From positions 1,240,001 to 1,304,000 of the forward strand of contig CAUVWY020000009.1 of assembly GCA_963555775.3 (NCBI GenBank): a DNA stretch of 64,000 nt. The letters are read 5' to 3'. The number at the start of each line of letters is the position of its first letter. Positions within the stretch are counted from its first letter, which is position 1. The notes below the pieces were generated by a model that worked only from the letters and a program-made list of their open reading frames with translations, did no database searches and had not been told where the DNA came from. Source of the stretch: JAJEDW01 sp963555775 (GTDB taxonomy: Bacteria > Acidobacteriota > Terriglobia > 20CM-2-55-15). Made by a program: the position numbers and the translations under genes. Below, piece by piece: positions 1-9,015 of this stretch.

Positions 1-3000
1 ACGTGGTCCAATAATCGCGTGCTACCCGAGCCGGCCACACGGCCGTGGTCCAACCTTCACGAATACACGGTGAGCTTTGGCGGCCCGATCGTCAGAAACA
101 AAACGCACTTCTTCGCACTCTTCAACGGCCTGCTTCCGCAGTCCCGTTCCAATATCAATGCAACGGTCCTGACGCCCTGTGCCGCGAACGGCATCTTCCG
201 GTTCTACGATAGCTGGAACAACGGCAACGCGTTTGCGTCGACATCACGCGGAGGCACGCCGACGATAGCCGTCGTCGATCAAGCGGGGAACCCGCTGCCG
301 CCCTCGACGAATCCGGACAATTCCGAGCACAATGGCATCCTCCGGTATGCCAGCGTCTTCGGACAGCTTCAAAACACACCGCAGGCCGCCGACTGCTCCG
401 ACGCGATCGTCGCATCGGGGACAAACTGGGATCCGTACCGAACCGGTTTCGATTCGACCGGATACATCGATCAGGTCCTGAACGTCATGCCCGCGGTCAA
501 CAACTATGAGGTTGGCGACGGCTTGAACGTTGCCGGCCATCGCTGGGTCCGGGCCAACAACGGCGCGACCAACCGCTTCGGGATCGGGTCGGCCAACGAG
601 CGCCAGCAGATCAATTTCCGGATCGACCACAACTTCAACCAGAACCACAAGATCAATGCCGGCTACAGTTACGAGAACAACGAGTCGGATTATTCGTCTG
701 GCAATTGGTCCACTCTCCGATTCCCGGGCAAGGCGTTTCGCGAGCCGCAGGTCCTGACGTTCAATTTCACGTCGACGCTCTCGCCGAACCTGCTGAATGA
801 ATTCCGTTTCGGGTTTCGCCGGACCGGGACCAATACGAACCCGGCCCTGAGCAATCCGGACACGGCCGAAGCCGCGCAGGAATTCTACCCGAACGTCAAC
901 GGCATTCCGGTCTACGTCCAGCCGGGAACCGACCCGATCTGTTTCTGCGGCGGACAGCCCGGCGGCGGATCCCAGTCCGGACGCCTGTTCAACGGCAACG
1001 TCAGCGAGAGTAGCCCCATGTATACGTTCGCGGACACGATGAGTTGGACGCGCGGCGTGCACGCATTCAAGATCGGCGTCGAAGCGCGGTTCCCGCAGAC
1101 GACGCTCGCCATCGACGTGACCGGCACCTATTGGAGCACGTACGCCCGTGCCTTTGGCGGCGAGACCGACCGGACCCCGATCGCGGGCATCGACAGCACC
1201 AACATTCCGGGCCTTGCCGGAAATCAGACCACGGGCAACAACGAAGCGATGCGGGGCATGCTGAACCTGCTGTCCGGCTCGCTGAGCCGTGTTACACAAT
1301 TGTTCTGGCTGGGTTCGGCCGATACGCTCACCGAATGGGACGACTACCGCGACAACATCCAGCGGTCGAGAACGTTGAACCAACGCGAGTTTTCCTTATT
1401 CTTCAAGGACGACTGGAAGCTGACTCAGAATCTGACACTCAACCTCGGTTTGCGGTGGGACTACTACGGCGTGCCATGGGTGAGTAACGGACTCACAACC
1501 TCCCTCGTCGGAGGTGGCGACGCGCTGTTCGGTTACTCCGGCCGCGGCTTCGACAACTGGATGGTCCCCGGTCAGCGGGGAGAGAACACCGAGTTGGAGT
1601 TCGTTGGACCGGGCTCTCCGAACCCGGACCGCCGGCCGTGGGCACGCGACCTGAACAACTTCGGGCCGGCAGTCGGCTTCGCCTATCAGGTGCCGTGGCT
1701 GGGCGGGGACACGACTATCCGGGGCGGATACCAATTGACCTATTTGCTGGACCGTCTGGGATCGTTGGATGGCACTCTTGCAAACCCGCCGGGAAGTACG
1801 TACCGGTCGAGCTTCGACGGGGGACCGGGCAGTCTGGAATACCTGGACCTCACCGATGTCAACAGCATCGTCCCCACACCCGTCACAGTGAGACCGTTGG
1901 AGTCGATTCCGCTGACCGACAGAGGCGTGAGTCTGACGGCGTTCAACCCCAACCGTGTGGCGCCCTATGTCCAGAACCTGACGATGGCCGTGACGCGGAA
2001 CATCGGTTCGAACCTGACCCTGGATCTCCGTTATATCGGAACGCTGAGCCGGAAATTGATCGGCCGGGTCAACATCAACGAAGAGAACTTCCTCTCGAAC
2101 GGTTTGAAGGAGGCTTTCAACGCCGCGCGGGCCGGGGACGAATCGGATCTTCTCAACCGGATGTTCAACGGCATCAACGTTGCGGGCCGCGGGTTCGGCC
2201 CCGTCGGAACGGTTCTCAACGGGGAACTCCAGACCGGCGCCATGCACCTGCGCGCGGCGGCCAGCACGCGTAACAACCTGGCCAACGGCAACTACGAAGC
2301 ACTGAGCGGCACGCTCAACACGCTGAACTACAGCAAGGCGGCCGGCCGCAACGCGGGACTGCCGGACATTCCGGCGGGCGTTCGCGGATCGGTACTTCGG
2401 CAAAACGGTTTTCCGGAGAACTTCATCAAGACCAATCCACAGTTCAACAGCGCGTATTACAATACCAACCTCGGGCACGGGAATTACCACTCGCTGCAGG
2501 TTCAGACGACGTTGCGGCCCACGGCCGGCGTGAACCTGCAGAGCACCTACACGTGGAGCAAGTCGCTGGGCGTGCCCGGCGACGAGGGGTTCACGAGTCC
2601 CCTGGAGCGCAGCCTGGACTACACGCTGCAACAGGGACACCGGGCACACGACTTCCGGACCTACGGGACATTTCGGCTTCCCATCGGACCGAACCAACTG
2701 TTGTTCGGAGGCAGTTCCGGTGCGGTGGCGCGTGTAATCGAGGGCTGGGAGATGAGCTGGATCTTCAACGTGACCGGCGGCGCTCCGGCCAACATCGCGG
2801 CTCAGGACATGCTGTATGACGCGGGCGTCCCGGATCTGGTCGGAACCTTCGATCCCGCCGCCGGCGCCGTGCAGTGGGACGACGGGGCCAGAGCCGGAAA
2901 CTATTTCGGCGGCGCGTATACGAAGGTGGGGGATCCGCAGTGCGGCGCGATTGCGCTCAGTCTGCGAGGCCGCTGTAATCTCAACGCCATCGCGGATTCT

Positions 3001-3285
3001 TCCGGCAACATCGTTCTTCAGAACCCGCAACCGGGAACCCGGGGCAATCTGGGGCAAAGCGTGGTGTCGATGCCCGGTACCTGGACCCTGGATACCGCGA
3101 TGAGCAAGTCGTTCCAGGTGGGTGAGGCCATGCGCTTCCAGGTCCGGTTGGACGCGTTGAACCTGTTCAACCACCCGCAGCCGTCCAATCCGAACCTGAA
3201 CATCAACGGCGGAACGCCGTTCGGACACATCGCGTCCAAGAGCGGGAACCGGGCGATTAAGGCCCAACTCCGGCTCGATTTCTAA
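1..3285 (+). CDS. TonB-dependent receptor, Oar-like (5' partial)
   Basis: An outer-membrane beta-barrel receptor that would take up a large ligand using TonB energy. The reading frame is open from base 1, so the signal peptide, the carboxypeptidase-regulatory-like domain and much of the plug lie outside the window; 1,094 residues remain. The visible N-terminal part (SFGGPIVRNKTHFFALFNG) is the plug-to-barrel region typical of Oar/acidobacterial receptors. The rest is rich in aromatic beta strands such as FSLFFKDDWKLTQNLTLNLG and WDYYG, and the chain ends in a terminal Phe (LRLDF), the usual signal for barrel assembly. The two genes that follow (TPR and CRTAC1) are often found behind such receptors. 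The substrate cannot be told from the sequence. Confidence 0.9.
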   Translation, partial: TWSNNRVLPEPATRPWSNLHEYTVSFGGPIVRNKTHFFALFNGLLPQSRSNINATVLTPCAANGIFRFYDSWNNGNAFASTSRGGTPTIAVVDQAGNPLPPSTNPDNSEHNGILRYASVFGQLQNTPQAADCSDAIVASGTNWDPYRTGFDSTGYIDQVLNVMPAVNNYEVGDGLNVAGHRWVRANNGATNRFGIGSANERQQINFRIDHNFNQNHKINAGYSYENNESDYSSGNWSTLRFPGKAFREPQVLTFNFTSTLSPNLLNEFRFGFRRTGTNTNPALSNPDTAEAAQEFYPNVNGIPVYVQPGTDPICFCGGQPGGGSQSGRLFNGNVSESSPMYTFADTMSWTRGVHAFKIGVEARFPQTTLAIDVTGTYWSTYARAFGGETDRTPIAGIDSTNIPGLAGNQTTGNNEAMRGMLNLLSGSLSRVTQLFWLGSADTLTEWDDYRDNIQRSRTLNQREFSLFFKDDWKLTQNLTLNLGLRWDYYGVPWVSNGLTTSLVGGGDALFGYSGRGFDNWMVPGQRGENTELEFVGPGSPNPDRRPWARDLNNFGPAVGFAYQVPWLGGDTTIRGGYQLTYLLDRLGSLDGTLANPPGSTYRSSFDGGPGSLEYLDLTDVNSIVPTPVTVRPLESIPLTDRGVSLTAFNPNRVAPYVQNLTMAVTRNIGSNLTLDLRYIGTLSRKLIGRVNINEENFLSNGLKEAFNAARAGDESDLLNRMFNGINVAGRGFGPVGTVLNGELQTGAMHLRAAASTRNNLANGNYEALSGTLNTLNYSKAAGRNAGLPDIPAGVRGSVLRQNGFPENFIKTNPQFNSAYYNTNLGHGNYHSLQVQTTLRPTAGVNLQSTYTWSKSLGVPGDEGFTSPLERSLDYTLQQGHRAHDFRTYGTFRLPIGPNQLLFGGSSGAVARVIEGWEMSWIFNVTGGAPANIAAQDMLYDAGVPDLVGTFDPAAGAVQWDDGARAGNYFGGAYTKVGDPQCGAIALSLRGRCNLNAIADSSGNIVLQNPQPGTRGNLGQSVVSMPGTWTLDTAMSKSFQVGEAMRFQVRLDALNLFNHPQPSNPNLNINGGTPFGHIASKSGNRAIKAQLRLDF

Positions 3286-3388
3286 ACCGTTTTCGTGGCC
3301 TCGCTCCGGCCCTGTCCGGGGCGAGGCGTTTCCAGTGGAGACCGCCGGGCGGAAGACACCGCGTGAACCGCTCCGGACCGCGCCTCCA

Positions 3389-4738
3389 ATGATTCTCATG
3401 TGTTGTCGACCCAACGCGTCCGTCCTGTGTTTTGGAGTCATTGCGCTTCTGGCGGTTTCGGCCTTGCCTGAAGTGGCCGTGGCGGCCATACAGACCGCCG
3501 ACGCCAATACGGGTGCGGAACCGACAACCGGCCCGGCGACCCTGTCGAACGATTCCGGTGCCTTGCAGATCGAACGCGGACGGGTACTCATCGAGGCTGG
3601 AGAACCCTTACGCGCAATACCCTACCTGCAAACTGCGGTGAACCTCGATGGGGGTGATATCGAAGCCCGCCGGTTGCTGGGGCTGGCCTACTTCCGCGAT
3701 GGGCAACTCAACCAGGCGATCGAACAGTACGAGGTTGCCATTGGCATCGCTCCCACCGATGCGGGGTTGTATCTGGCCCTCGCCGGTATCTTCTCGGCCT
3801 CGGGACTGACAGCCGAGGCCGAAACGACCCTGCTGGGGGCTGTTGACGCGGTCCCCGGGTCCCAGCGCGTCCACTACGAACTCGGCGATCTTTACACTCG
3901 AACCGGAAGAATGGCCCACGCGATCGAACCCTTCCGGACCGTGACCGGGTTGAACGGAGAAGTGCCGCTCGATGTCGTGTACCAGAGACTCGGCAATATC
4001 CATACCGTTCTTGCAGGTTTCGACGAAGCCCTGGAAATGTATCGGCGCTCGCTCGAGATCAACCCGGACAGCATCCCTACCCGTTTGGGTTTGGCGCACA
4101 TGTACTCCCGCAGCAACCGCCCTCGGGAGGCAATGGCCGAGCTCCGCGCCATTGAACAGCGGCAACCCAACGTTATCGCCGTTCACTATCGTCTTGCCGA
4201 ACTGTTGCTTCGGGAAGAACGATTCGTTGACGCGGAGCGGGCCGCAAGCCGCGCGGTCGAATTGGATCCCAACCACATGCAGTCCCGATATCTCCGTGGA
4301 ATGGCGTTGGCGCGCATGGGACAGCACGACGAAGCGGGCGCCGAACTGGAACGGTACCGCCGGCTCGAAACCGCGGCCCAGGCTCGGGACCGGCGGGCCG
4401 CCGAAGTGGCGTCATTCAACGGCGGCGCAGTTCAGAAGCTGCGCGAGGGTCGCACGGGTGAAGCCATCGAATTACTCCGGCGCGGCATTCTGGCGCAACC
4501 CGCGGTGGCATCCCTCAGGCTGAGCCTCGTCCTGGTCCTCACCCAAACGAACCGGCTCCAGGAAGCGGCCGAGGCACTCGAAGCCATGATCGACCTCGGT
4601 ATGGGGGTTCCGGACACCCATCGGCGTCTGGCTCTTCTGCATGACAGGCTCGGTAACCCTGAAACGGCCGAACGCCACAGGCAGGCGTACGCCGAGGCCA
4701 CGGCCGTTGCCCCCGACTCGGGCGCTTCGGTCCAATAG
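3389..4738 (+). CDS. secreted tetratricopeptide-repeat protein
   Basis: A 449-residue protein made almost wholly of TPR helices after an N-terminal hydrophobic export signal (VLCFGVIALLAVSAL). Repeats can be followed from about residue 55 to 430, with signatures such as ARRLLGLAYFRDGQLNQAIEQ, GFDEALEMYRRSLEINPDS and RFVDAERAASRAVELDPNH. TPR proteins act as scaffolds, so a binding role in the periplasm is likely, but no partner is visible. I chose the ATG at 3389, directly before the signal peptide; an in-frame ATG at 3335 would add 18 Arg-rich residues. The stop is 4 bp before the CRTAC1 gene, so the two are almost surely co-transcribed. Confidence 0.85.
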   Translation: MILMCCRPNASVLCFGVIALLAVSALPEVAVAAIQTADANTGAEPTTGPATLSNDSGALQIERGRVLIEAGEPLRAIPYLQTAVNLDGGDIEARRLLGLAYFRDGQLNQAIEQYEVAIGIAPTDAGLYLALAGIFSASGLTAEAETTLLGAVDAVPGSQRVHYELGDLYTRTGRMAHAIEPFRTVTGLNGEVPLDVVYQRLGNIHTVLAGFDEALEMYRRSLEINPDSIPTRLGLAHMYSRSNRPREAMAELRAIEQRQPNVIAVHYRLAELLLREERFVDAERAASRAVELDPNHMQSRYLRGMALARMGQHDEAGAELERYRRLETAAQARDRRAAEVASFNGGAVQKLREGRTGEAIELLRRGILAQPAVASLRLSLVLVLTQTNRLQEAAEALEAMIDLGMGVPDTHRRLALLHDRLGNPETAERHRQAYAEATAVAPDSGASVQ

Positions 4739-4742
4739 CACG

Positions 4743-6446
4743 ATGCGCAGGGAACCCGGTTGTCGTTCGCTGACATGTGCGGTCTTCGGCTTTGTGTCGA
4801 TCGCGGCTCTGCTGGTTCAGCCGGCTGCCGGCGGGCAACGTTTCACCGATATTGCCGAATCCTCGGGTATCGTGTTCGAGCATCGGAACGGTGCGTCGCC
4901 CGAAAAATTCCTGCCGGAAACAATGTCTGCCGGGGCCCTGATTTTCGACTACGACAACGACGGCTGGCAGGACGTGCTCTTCACCCAGGGCGGATCCTTC
5001 ATGGACACCACACCGGCTGCGAACCCGAGGCCCAGTCTCTATCGCAACCTCGGCGATGGGTCGTTCGAGAACACGACGGAGAAATCCGGTCTCCGTCACT
5101 CGGGGTATGGAATGGGAGCGTGTTCGGCCGATGTCGACAACGACGGGTGGCCTGACATTTACCTCACCAGCGTCGGAGAGAACCGCCTTTTTCGTAACTC
5201 CGGCCGCGGCAGTTTTATCGACGTAACCGTCATGGCCGGCGCGGGTTTCGATGGATGGAGCGCCAGTTGCGCATTCGGCGATATCGACAACGACGGAAAC
5301 GTCGACCTGTATGTAAGCAACTACGTCGATTTCGATGCTTCCGACAACCGGTTCTGCGGAGACAACGAAGGCGTTCGGCGCTACTGTCATCCCAACGCTT
5401 TCGATGCCCTTCCCGACATTCTGTACAGAAACAACGGAGACGGCACGTTCGACGATTTCAGCCGGGACGCCGGCATCGCAACCGCCAGCGCGTACGGCCT
5501 GGGTGTGGTCTTCACCGACTACGACAACGACGGCTGGATCGATATCTATGTGGCCAATGATTCAATGACCAACTTCCTGTTTCACAATCAGGGCCACGGA
5601 ATCTTCACCGACATCGCACTGCTTGCCGGAGTGTCGGTGGGCGGGGACGGCCTGCCTCAGGCCGGAATGGGCACCGATAGCGGGGACATCGATGGCGACG
5701 GCATGCCCGACCTCATCGTCACGAATCTGGACCGCGAGACGCACAGCGTCTACCGCAATCTTGGCGACGGACTGTTCTCCGATATCACGTTTCCGAGCGG
5801 TGTCGGGCGAGCGACGCTTCCGTTCGTCGGGTTTGGCGTGAGCTTCCTCGACCTCGACAACGACGGGGATCTGGACATCGCCATTGCCAATGGCGGCATC
5901 TTCGACAATGCCGATCGGTTTCGCGACACGACGACCTACCGGCAACCGAATCTGATCTTGCGGAATGACGACGACGGGAAATTCGAAGACGCGGTCGAAG
6001 AGGCCGGTGCGGCATTCGATATCCGGAAGGTCAGCCGCGGTCTGGCCGCCGGCGACATCGACAACGATGGGGACCTGGACCTCGTTGTGTCCAATAACGG
6101 TGAACGCGCCGACGTGCTCCGGAACGATCGGGGCCACCAAAACAATTCTCTTGTCGTCCGGGTCGTGGGAACCACGAGCAACGCAAGCGGAATCGGCACG
6201 CGACTGGTGCTCCGTGTGGGAGACCGGACCATGTATCGTGAGATCAAGGGAGGGTCCGGCTACCTCGGTCAAAACGACCTGCGCGCGCACTTTGGCATGA
6301 GTGCATTCGGCCGCGCCGAACTCCTGGAAATCCACTGGCCGGGAGGAACGACGGAGGCCTTTGACGACTTGCCTTCGAACCGTGTCCTCACCTTCGTCCA
6401 GGGCCGGGGCATGACCGATAGTCAACCGTATGCGTCAGGCAATTAG
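4743..6446 (+). CDS. CRTAC1 family protein (FG-GAP/VCBS repeats, ASPIC/UnbV)
   Basis: A 567-residue secreted protein. After a signal peptide (VSIAALLVQPAAGG) come seven calcium-binding-type motifs: DYDNDGWQDVLF, DVDNDGWPDIYL, DIDNDGNVDLYV, DYDNDGWIDIYV, DIDGDGMPDLIV, DLDNDGDLDIAI and DIDNDGDLDLVV. This is the pattern of an FG-GAP/VCBS beta-propeller. The C-terminal 100 residues match the ASPIC/UnbV domain (GIGTRLVLRVGDR, EIKGGSGYLGQND, EIHWPGGTTE). The family is extracellular and probably binds glycans or proteins; its biochemical role in bacteria is not established. The ATG at 4743 is chosen because it sits 4 bp after the TPR gene's stop and begins the signal peptide. Confidence 0.9.
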   Translation: MRREPGCRSLTCAVFGFVSIAALLVQPAAGGQRFTDIAESSGIVFEHRNGASPEKFLPETMSAGALIFDYDNDGWQDVLFTQGGSFMDTTPAANPRPSLYRNLGDGSFENTTEKSGLRHSGYGMGACSADVDNDGWPDIYLTSVGENRLFRNSGRGSFIDVTVMAGAGFDGWSASCAFGDIDNDGNVDLYVSNYVDFDASDNRFCGDNEGVRRYCHPNAFDALPDILYRNNGDGTFDDFSRDAGIATASAYGLGVVFTDYDNDGWIDIYVANDSMTNFLFHNQGHGIFTDIALLAGVSVGGDGLPQAGMGTDSGDIDGDGMPDLIVTNLDRETHSVYRNLGDGLFSDITFPSGVGRATLPFVGFGVSFLDLDNDGDLDIAIANGGIFDNADRFRDTTTYRQPNLILRNDDDGKFEDAVEEAGAAFDIRKVSRGLAAGDIDNDGDLDLVVSNNGERADVLRNDRGHQNNSLVVRVVGTTSNASGIGTRLVLRVGDRTMYREIKGGSGYLGQNDLRAHFGMSAFGRAELLEIHWPGGTTEAFDDLPSNRVLTFVQGRGMTDSQPYASGN

Positions 6447-6563
6447 GGACATGCTGCCCGGGGGCGCAGAAACGAATGCAATGCATTACCTTGCTGCTTC
6501 AACCTGACCGGGATACCGGATCCCGGTTCGCGGAACTTTACGCACGTAACCCGGAAGAAGCAT

Positions 6564-6615
6564 GTCGGAAGAGACTGTCGGAAGAGACTGTCGGGAAAGA
6601 CTGTCAGGAAAGACT
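6564..6615. repeat. four tandem 13-bp repeats upstream of a DUF6152 gene
   Basis: Four direct copies in exact 13-bp register: GTCGGAAGAGACT twice (6564-6576, 6577-6589), then GTCGGGAAAGACT (6590-6602) and GTCAGGAAAGACT (6603-6615). They lie in the 246-bp gap before the DUF6152 gene that starts at 6693. The spacing is not a multiple of the helical repeat. They could be a protein-binding array or simple slippage. Confidence 0.85.
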
Positions 6616-6692
6616 GGCGCGGGATTTGAAGACTAATGTATAAGTTGTTCTCACATGAAAGCCTCAATCAGGGGCAGTAGCGGGAGGAAACG

Positions 6693-7100
6693 GTGAAAAC
6701 GGTGAAATACAGGTTATTCCTTCTTTTTGTCGCCGTGGTGTTGCTGTCGGGGACGGCAGTCTACGCGCACCATTCTTTCGGTGCGACGTACAACAGCAAC
6801 GAACAGATCAAACTCGAAGGGAAGCTGGTGCAGTTCGCGTTCCGAAATCCCCACTCGTTCGTCCATGTCGAAGCTCCCGACTCGAACGGAGCGATCCAGC
6901 GGTGGGCGGTGGAGTGGAGCGGGGCCGGAGCATTGTCGGGACAGGGCGTTCAGAGGACCACGCTGCGTGCCGGCGATGAGGTGATCGTCACCGGCCGTCC
7001 GTCGCGCACTCCAGGCGAGTACCGCGTGCAGATGCTGACGCTGTCTCGGCCGCTGGACGGGTTTGAGTGGGGCCGGCGTGCCGGCGAAGTCATCGATTAA
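6693..7100 (+). CDS. DUF6152 family secreted protein (copy 1)
   Basis: A 135-residue exported protein of the DUF6152 family. The signal peptide runs to residue 25 (GTAVYA) and is followed at once by His26-His27. A conserved Leu-Glu-Gly lies at 41-43 and an Asn-Pro-His at 52-54 (FRNPHSFVHV). The remainder is predicted beta strand ending in a PGEYRVQ segment. Function is unknown for the family; the predicted mature N-terminal His plus a second conserved His suggest metal binding (my inference). The start is GTG, preceded by GGGAGGAAAC. It lies 6 bp before a companion secreted protein and is co-directional with it. Four more copies occur in this window. Confidence 0.82.
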   Translation: MKTVKYRLFLLFVAVVLLSGTAVYAHHSFGATYNSNEQIKLEGKLVQFAFRNPHSFVHVEAPDSNGAIQRWAVEWSGAGALSGQGVQRTTLRAGDEVIVTGRPSRTPGEYRVQMLTLSRPLDGFEWGRRAGEVID

Positions 7101-7106
7101 GAACAA

Positions 7107-7862
7107 ATGACATACAGAATTCCGGCGGGCAACGTCTTGCCCCTTCTTGCGTTCATGCTTTTCATGCTTGCCGCGCCAGGCATTCTCCATGCCCAGCGTG
7201 GTGGACCGCAGCTACCGCCGGGACCGGCGCGGGATTCAGCCGCGATCGATCTGACCGGCTACTGGGTTTCGGTGGTTACCGAAGACTGGAAGTTCCGCAT
7301 GGTGACGCCGAACCCCGGCGAGTACCGTGGCGTTCCGCTCAATGCCGAAGGTAGCCGGGTTGCCGATACCTGGGATCCCGCAGCCGATGAGGCCGCGGGG
7401 GAGGAATGCAGGTCCTATGCGGCCCCGGCCATCATGCGCGTTCCCGGACGGCTGCACATTACGTGGGAGACCGGCGACACGCTTCGGATCGATACGGACG
7501 CGGGAACCCAGACACGCCTCTTTCACTTCGGTACAACGCAGGCGCCGGCCGGCGAACCGAGTTGGCAGGGACACTCGATGGCCGAATGGCAGCGATCCGA
7601 CGCTGGAGGGGGCAACCTCAGCGTTGTGACCACCGGCACGCGTCCCGGCTACGTGCGGAAGAACGGTGTCCCGTTCAGCCCGGACGCCGTACTGACCGAG
7701 TACTACGATCTGCACCAAGCGCCCAACGGGGACGAGTGGCTGGTCATCACAACCGTGCTCGACGACCCCATCTATTTCAACGGCCCGTTCGTGACGAGCA
7801 CGAACTTCAAGAAGATCCCCGACGACACCGGCTGGAACCCCACGCCGTGCACGGCGAGTTGA
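7107..7862 (+). CDS. secreted DUF6152-companion protein, unknown function
   Basis: A 251-residue protein with an N-terminal signal sequence (LLAFMLFMLAAPGILHA, cut before QRGG). It is the most divergent of five related secreted proteins here, each next to or near a DUF6152 gene. Shared landmarks are a GxW segment near the mature N-terminus (LTGYWVSVV), an internal Cys (EECRSYAAPAI) followed by a beta-rich WETGDTLRID stretch, an (L)DDPIYFNGP segment, and a C-terminal Cys (NPTPC). I do not recognise a named domain. A beta-barrel of the calycin type is possible but not shown. The 6-bp gap from the DUF6152 gene argues for joint expression. Confidence 0.75.
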   Translation: MTYRIPAGNVLPLLAFMLFMLAAPGILHAQRGGPQLPPGPARDSAAIDLTGYWVSVVTEDWKFRMVTPNPGEYRGVPLNAEGSRVADTWDPAADEAAGEECRSYAAPAIMRVPGRLHITWETGDTLRIDTDAGTQTRLFHFGTTQAPAGEPSWQGHSMAEWQRSDAGGGNLSVVTTGTRPGYVRKNGVPFSPDAVLTEYYDLHQAPNGDEWLVITTVLDDPIYFNGPFVTSTNFKKIPDDTGWNPTPCTAS

Positions 7863-7901
7863 CACCAACCTCTTCGAATCGGTAGTCAGTGCCAAGGGCT
7901 T

Positions 7902-7945
7902 GGCAGCCCGTGGTAGAACCCTGAAGGGTCCTGCCACGGGCTGTC
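7902..7945. repeat. 20-bp-stem hairpin, possible terminator or REP-like element
   Basis: A near-perfect inverted repeat: GGCAGCCCGTGGTAGAACCC (7902-7921), loop TGAA, then its complement at 7926-7945 with two wobble pairs and one A/C mismatch. It sits between two convergent genes, which fits a bidirectional terminator, although no T-run follows. Related GGCAGCCCGTGGCAGAACCC sequences occur at 62894-62921 and 63143-63169, so it may belong to a dispersed repeat family. Confidence 0.7.
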
Positions 7946-7978
7946 AGCGCAGTGCCCTCGGGTGTTCGGCCGCGAACG

Positions 7979-8743
7979 TTAATCAACGCCCGTCGCGGCG
8001 AACGCTTCGCGCGCGGCCGCGGTCGTGAGGAACTGAATGAATTCTGCCGATACGTCCGGGGATCCCGAACGCGCCAGAACGATCCCGTCGTAAACCGTGT
8101 AATTCTGCAACTCCTCGGGCAGCCTTCCAATCAACTCGATTCCGTTCCCTTCGTACGGCCGAATCTCCGAAAGCAGGCCGAAGCCGATTTCCGTGCCGGT
8201 TCCTTCCATCATGCGAGCCATCGTCTCGGCGGCATTGCCGGGCCGCGCGCTCTTGGGGGTTACCTGTGCGCCAATACCCAAACCGTTGAACATCCGATCG
8301 ACGGCCTGTCCCGACCCCGCGGTGTTGTAGATGACGCCATCGGCATCGATGGCGGACTGGCGGAGAGCATCGACGGTCGAGACGTCGGAAATTGGCCCCC
8401 CGCTGCGCACGATGATGCCGATGCCGACACGCGCCACATTGGTTTTGTCACCGGCGGCCTGGCCGTCGGCCACTGCCTGGTCGATGCCGGCCGTCGTTCC
8501 AATGATGACATCGGCGGGTTCGTCCGACGCCAACAGCCGGTTGATTGCGCCGGTACCCATGGTTTCGACGGCCACCTCGTTGCCGGTGTCGCGTGTGAAC
8601 TGCTCCGCGAGTTCGTGGATCGCCTCTTCAACCGGATTGGCGCTGATCACCCGGATCTGTGCAAAGCCGGTTCCGGCGCTCATCGAGACGACGGCGCACA
8701 GAATCGGTACGGTGAAGCAGCGATGGAGCGATTTTTTTGCCAT
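7979..8743 (-). CDS. periplasmic substrate-binding protein, ModA-like
   Basis: A 254-residue exported protein. The signal peptide (VPILCAVVSMSAGTGFA) is followed by IRVISANPVEEAIHELAEQF, a typical first lobe of the molybdate/extracellular solute-binding type II fold. Further hallmarks are EPADVIIGTTAGIDQAVADG, the GSGQAVDRMF helix and EIGFGLLSEI, ending in SAEFIQFLTTAAAREAFAATG, which is the usual C-terminal helix of ModA-like proteins. No ABC permease or ATPase gene is adjacent, so it is an orphan binding protein. The true ligand (molybdate, another oxyanion or an organic) cannot be assigned. Confidence 0.8.
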   Translation of the reverse strand: MAKKSLHRCFTVPILCAVVSMSAGTGFAQIRVISANPVEEAIHELAEQFTRDTGNEVAVETMGTGAINRLLASDEPADVIIGTTAGIDQAVADGQAAGDKTNVARVGIGIIVRSGGPISDVSTVDALRQSAIDADGVIYNTAGSGQAVDRMFNGLGIGAQVTPKSARPGNAAETMARMMEGTGTEIGFGLLSEIRPYEGNGIELIGRLPEELQNYTVYDGIVLARSGSPDVSAEFIQFLTTAAAREAFAATGVD

Positions 8744-9015
8744 TGGTCATTTCTCCTTCGGTCATACGGTCATGGCTCTTTCCGCGGAACGTCCGTGTAT
8801 CGAGTCGGGACTTCCCGCGTTTGATTGGCAGTTGGCCTATCGTGCCTGTACGAGTAGGCGGCCGCTTGTGTGTCTAAGAATTAGAACGGAAAAAGAGATC
8901 CCTGTCCCTGTTTTTTTTCGAACTGGCCGTGCGGGAGCGAGTTCTGTTGCCCGCGTTGCATGCCTTTATGTAGACTTCACGGCAGTTGGGTTTTGTGTAA
9001 CCTGAGGGCCCGAGA

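Noticed and set aside
244..3591. Two long minus-strand open frames of 379 and 731 codons opposite the TonB receptor and its 3' flank
   Set aside because: They mirror the receptor gene on the other strand, contain no recognisable domain and have an Arg/Pro-rich composition typical of antisense frames in GC-rich DNA.
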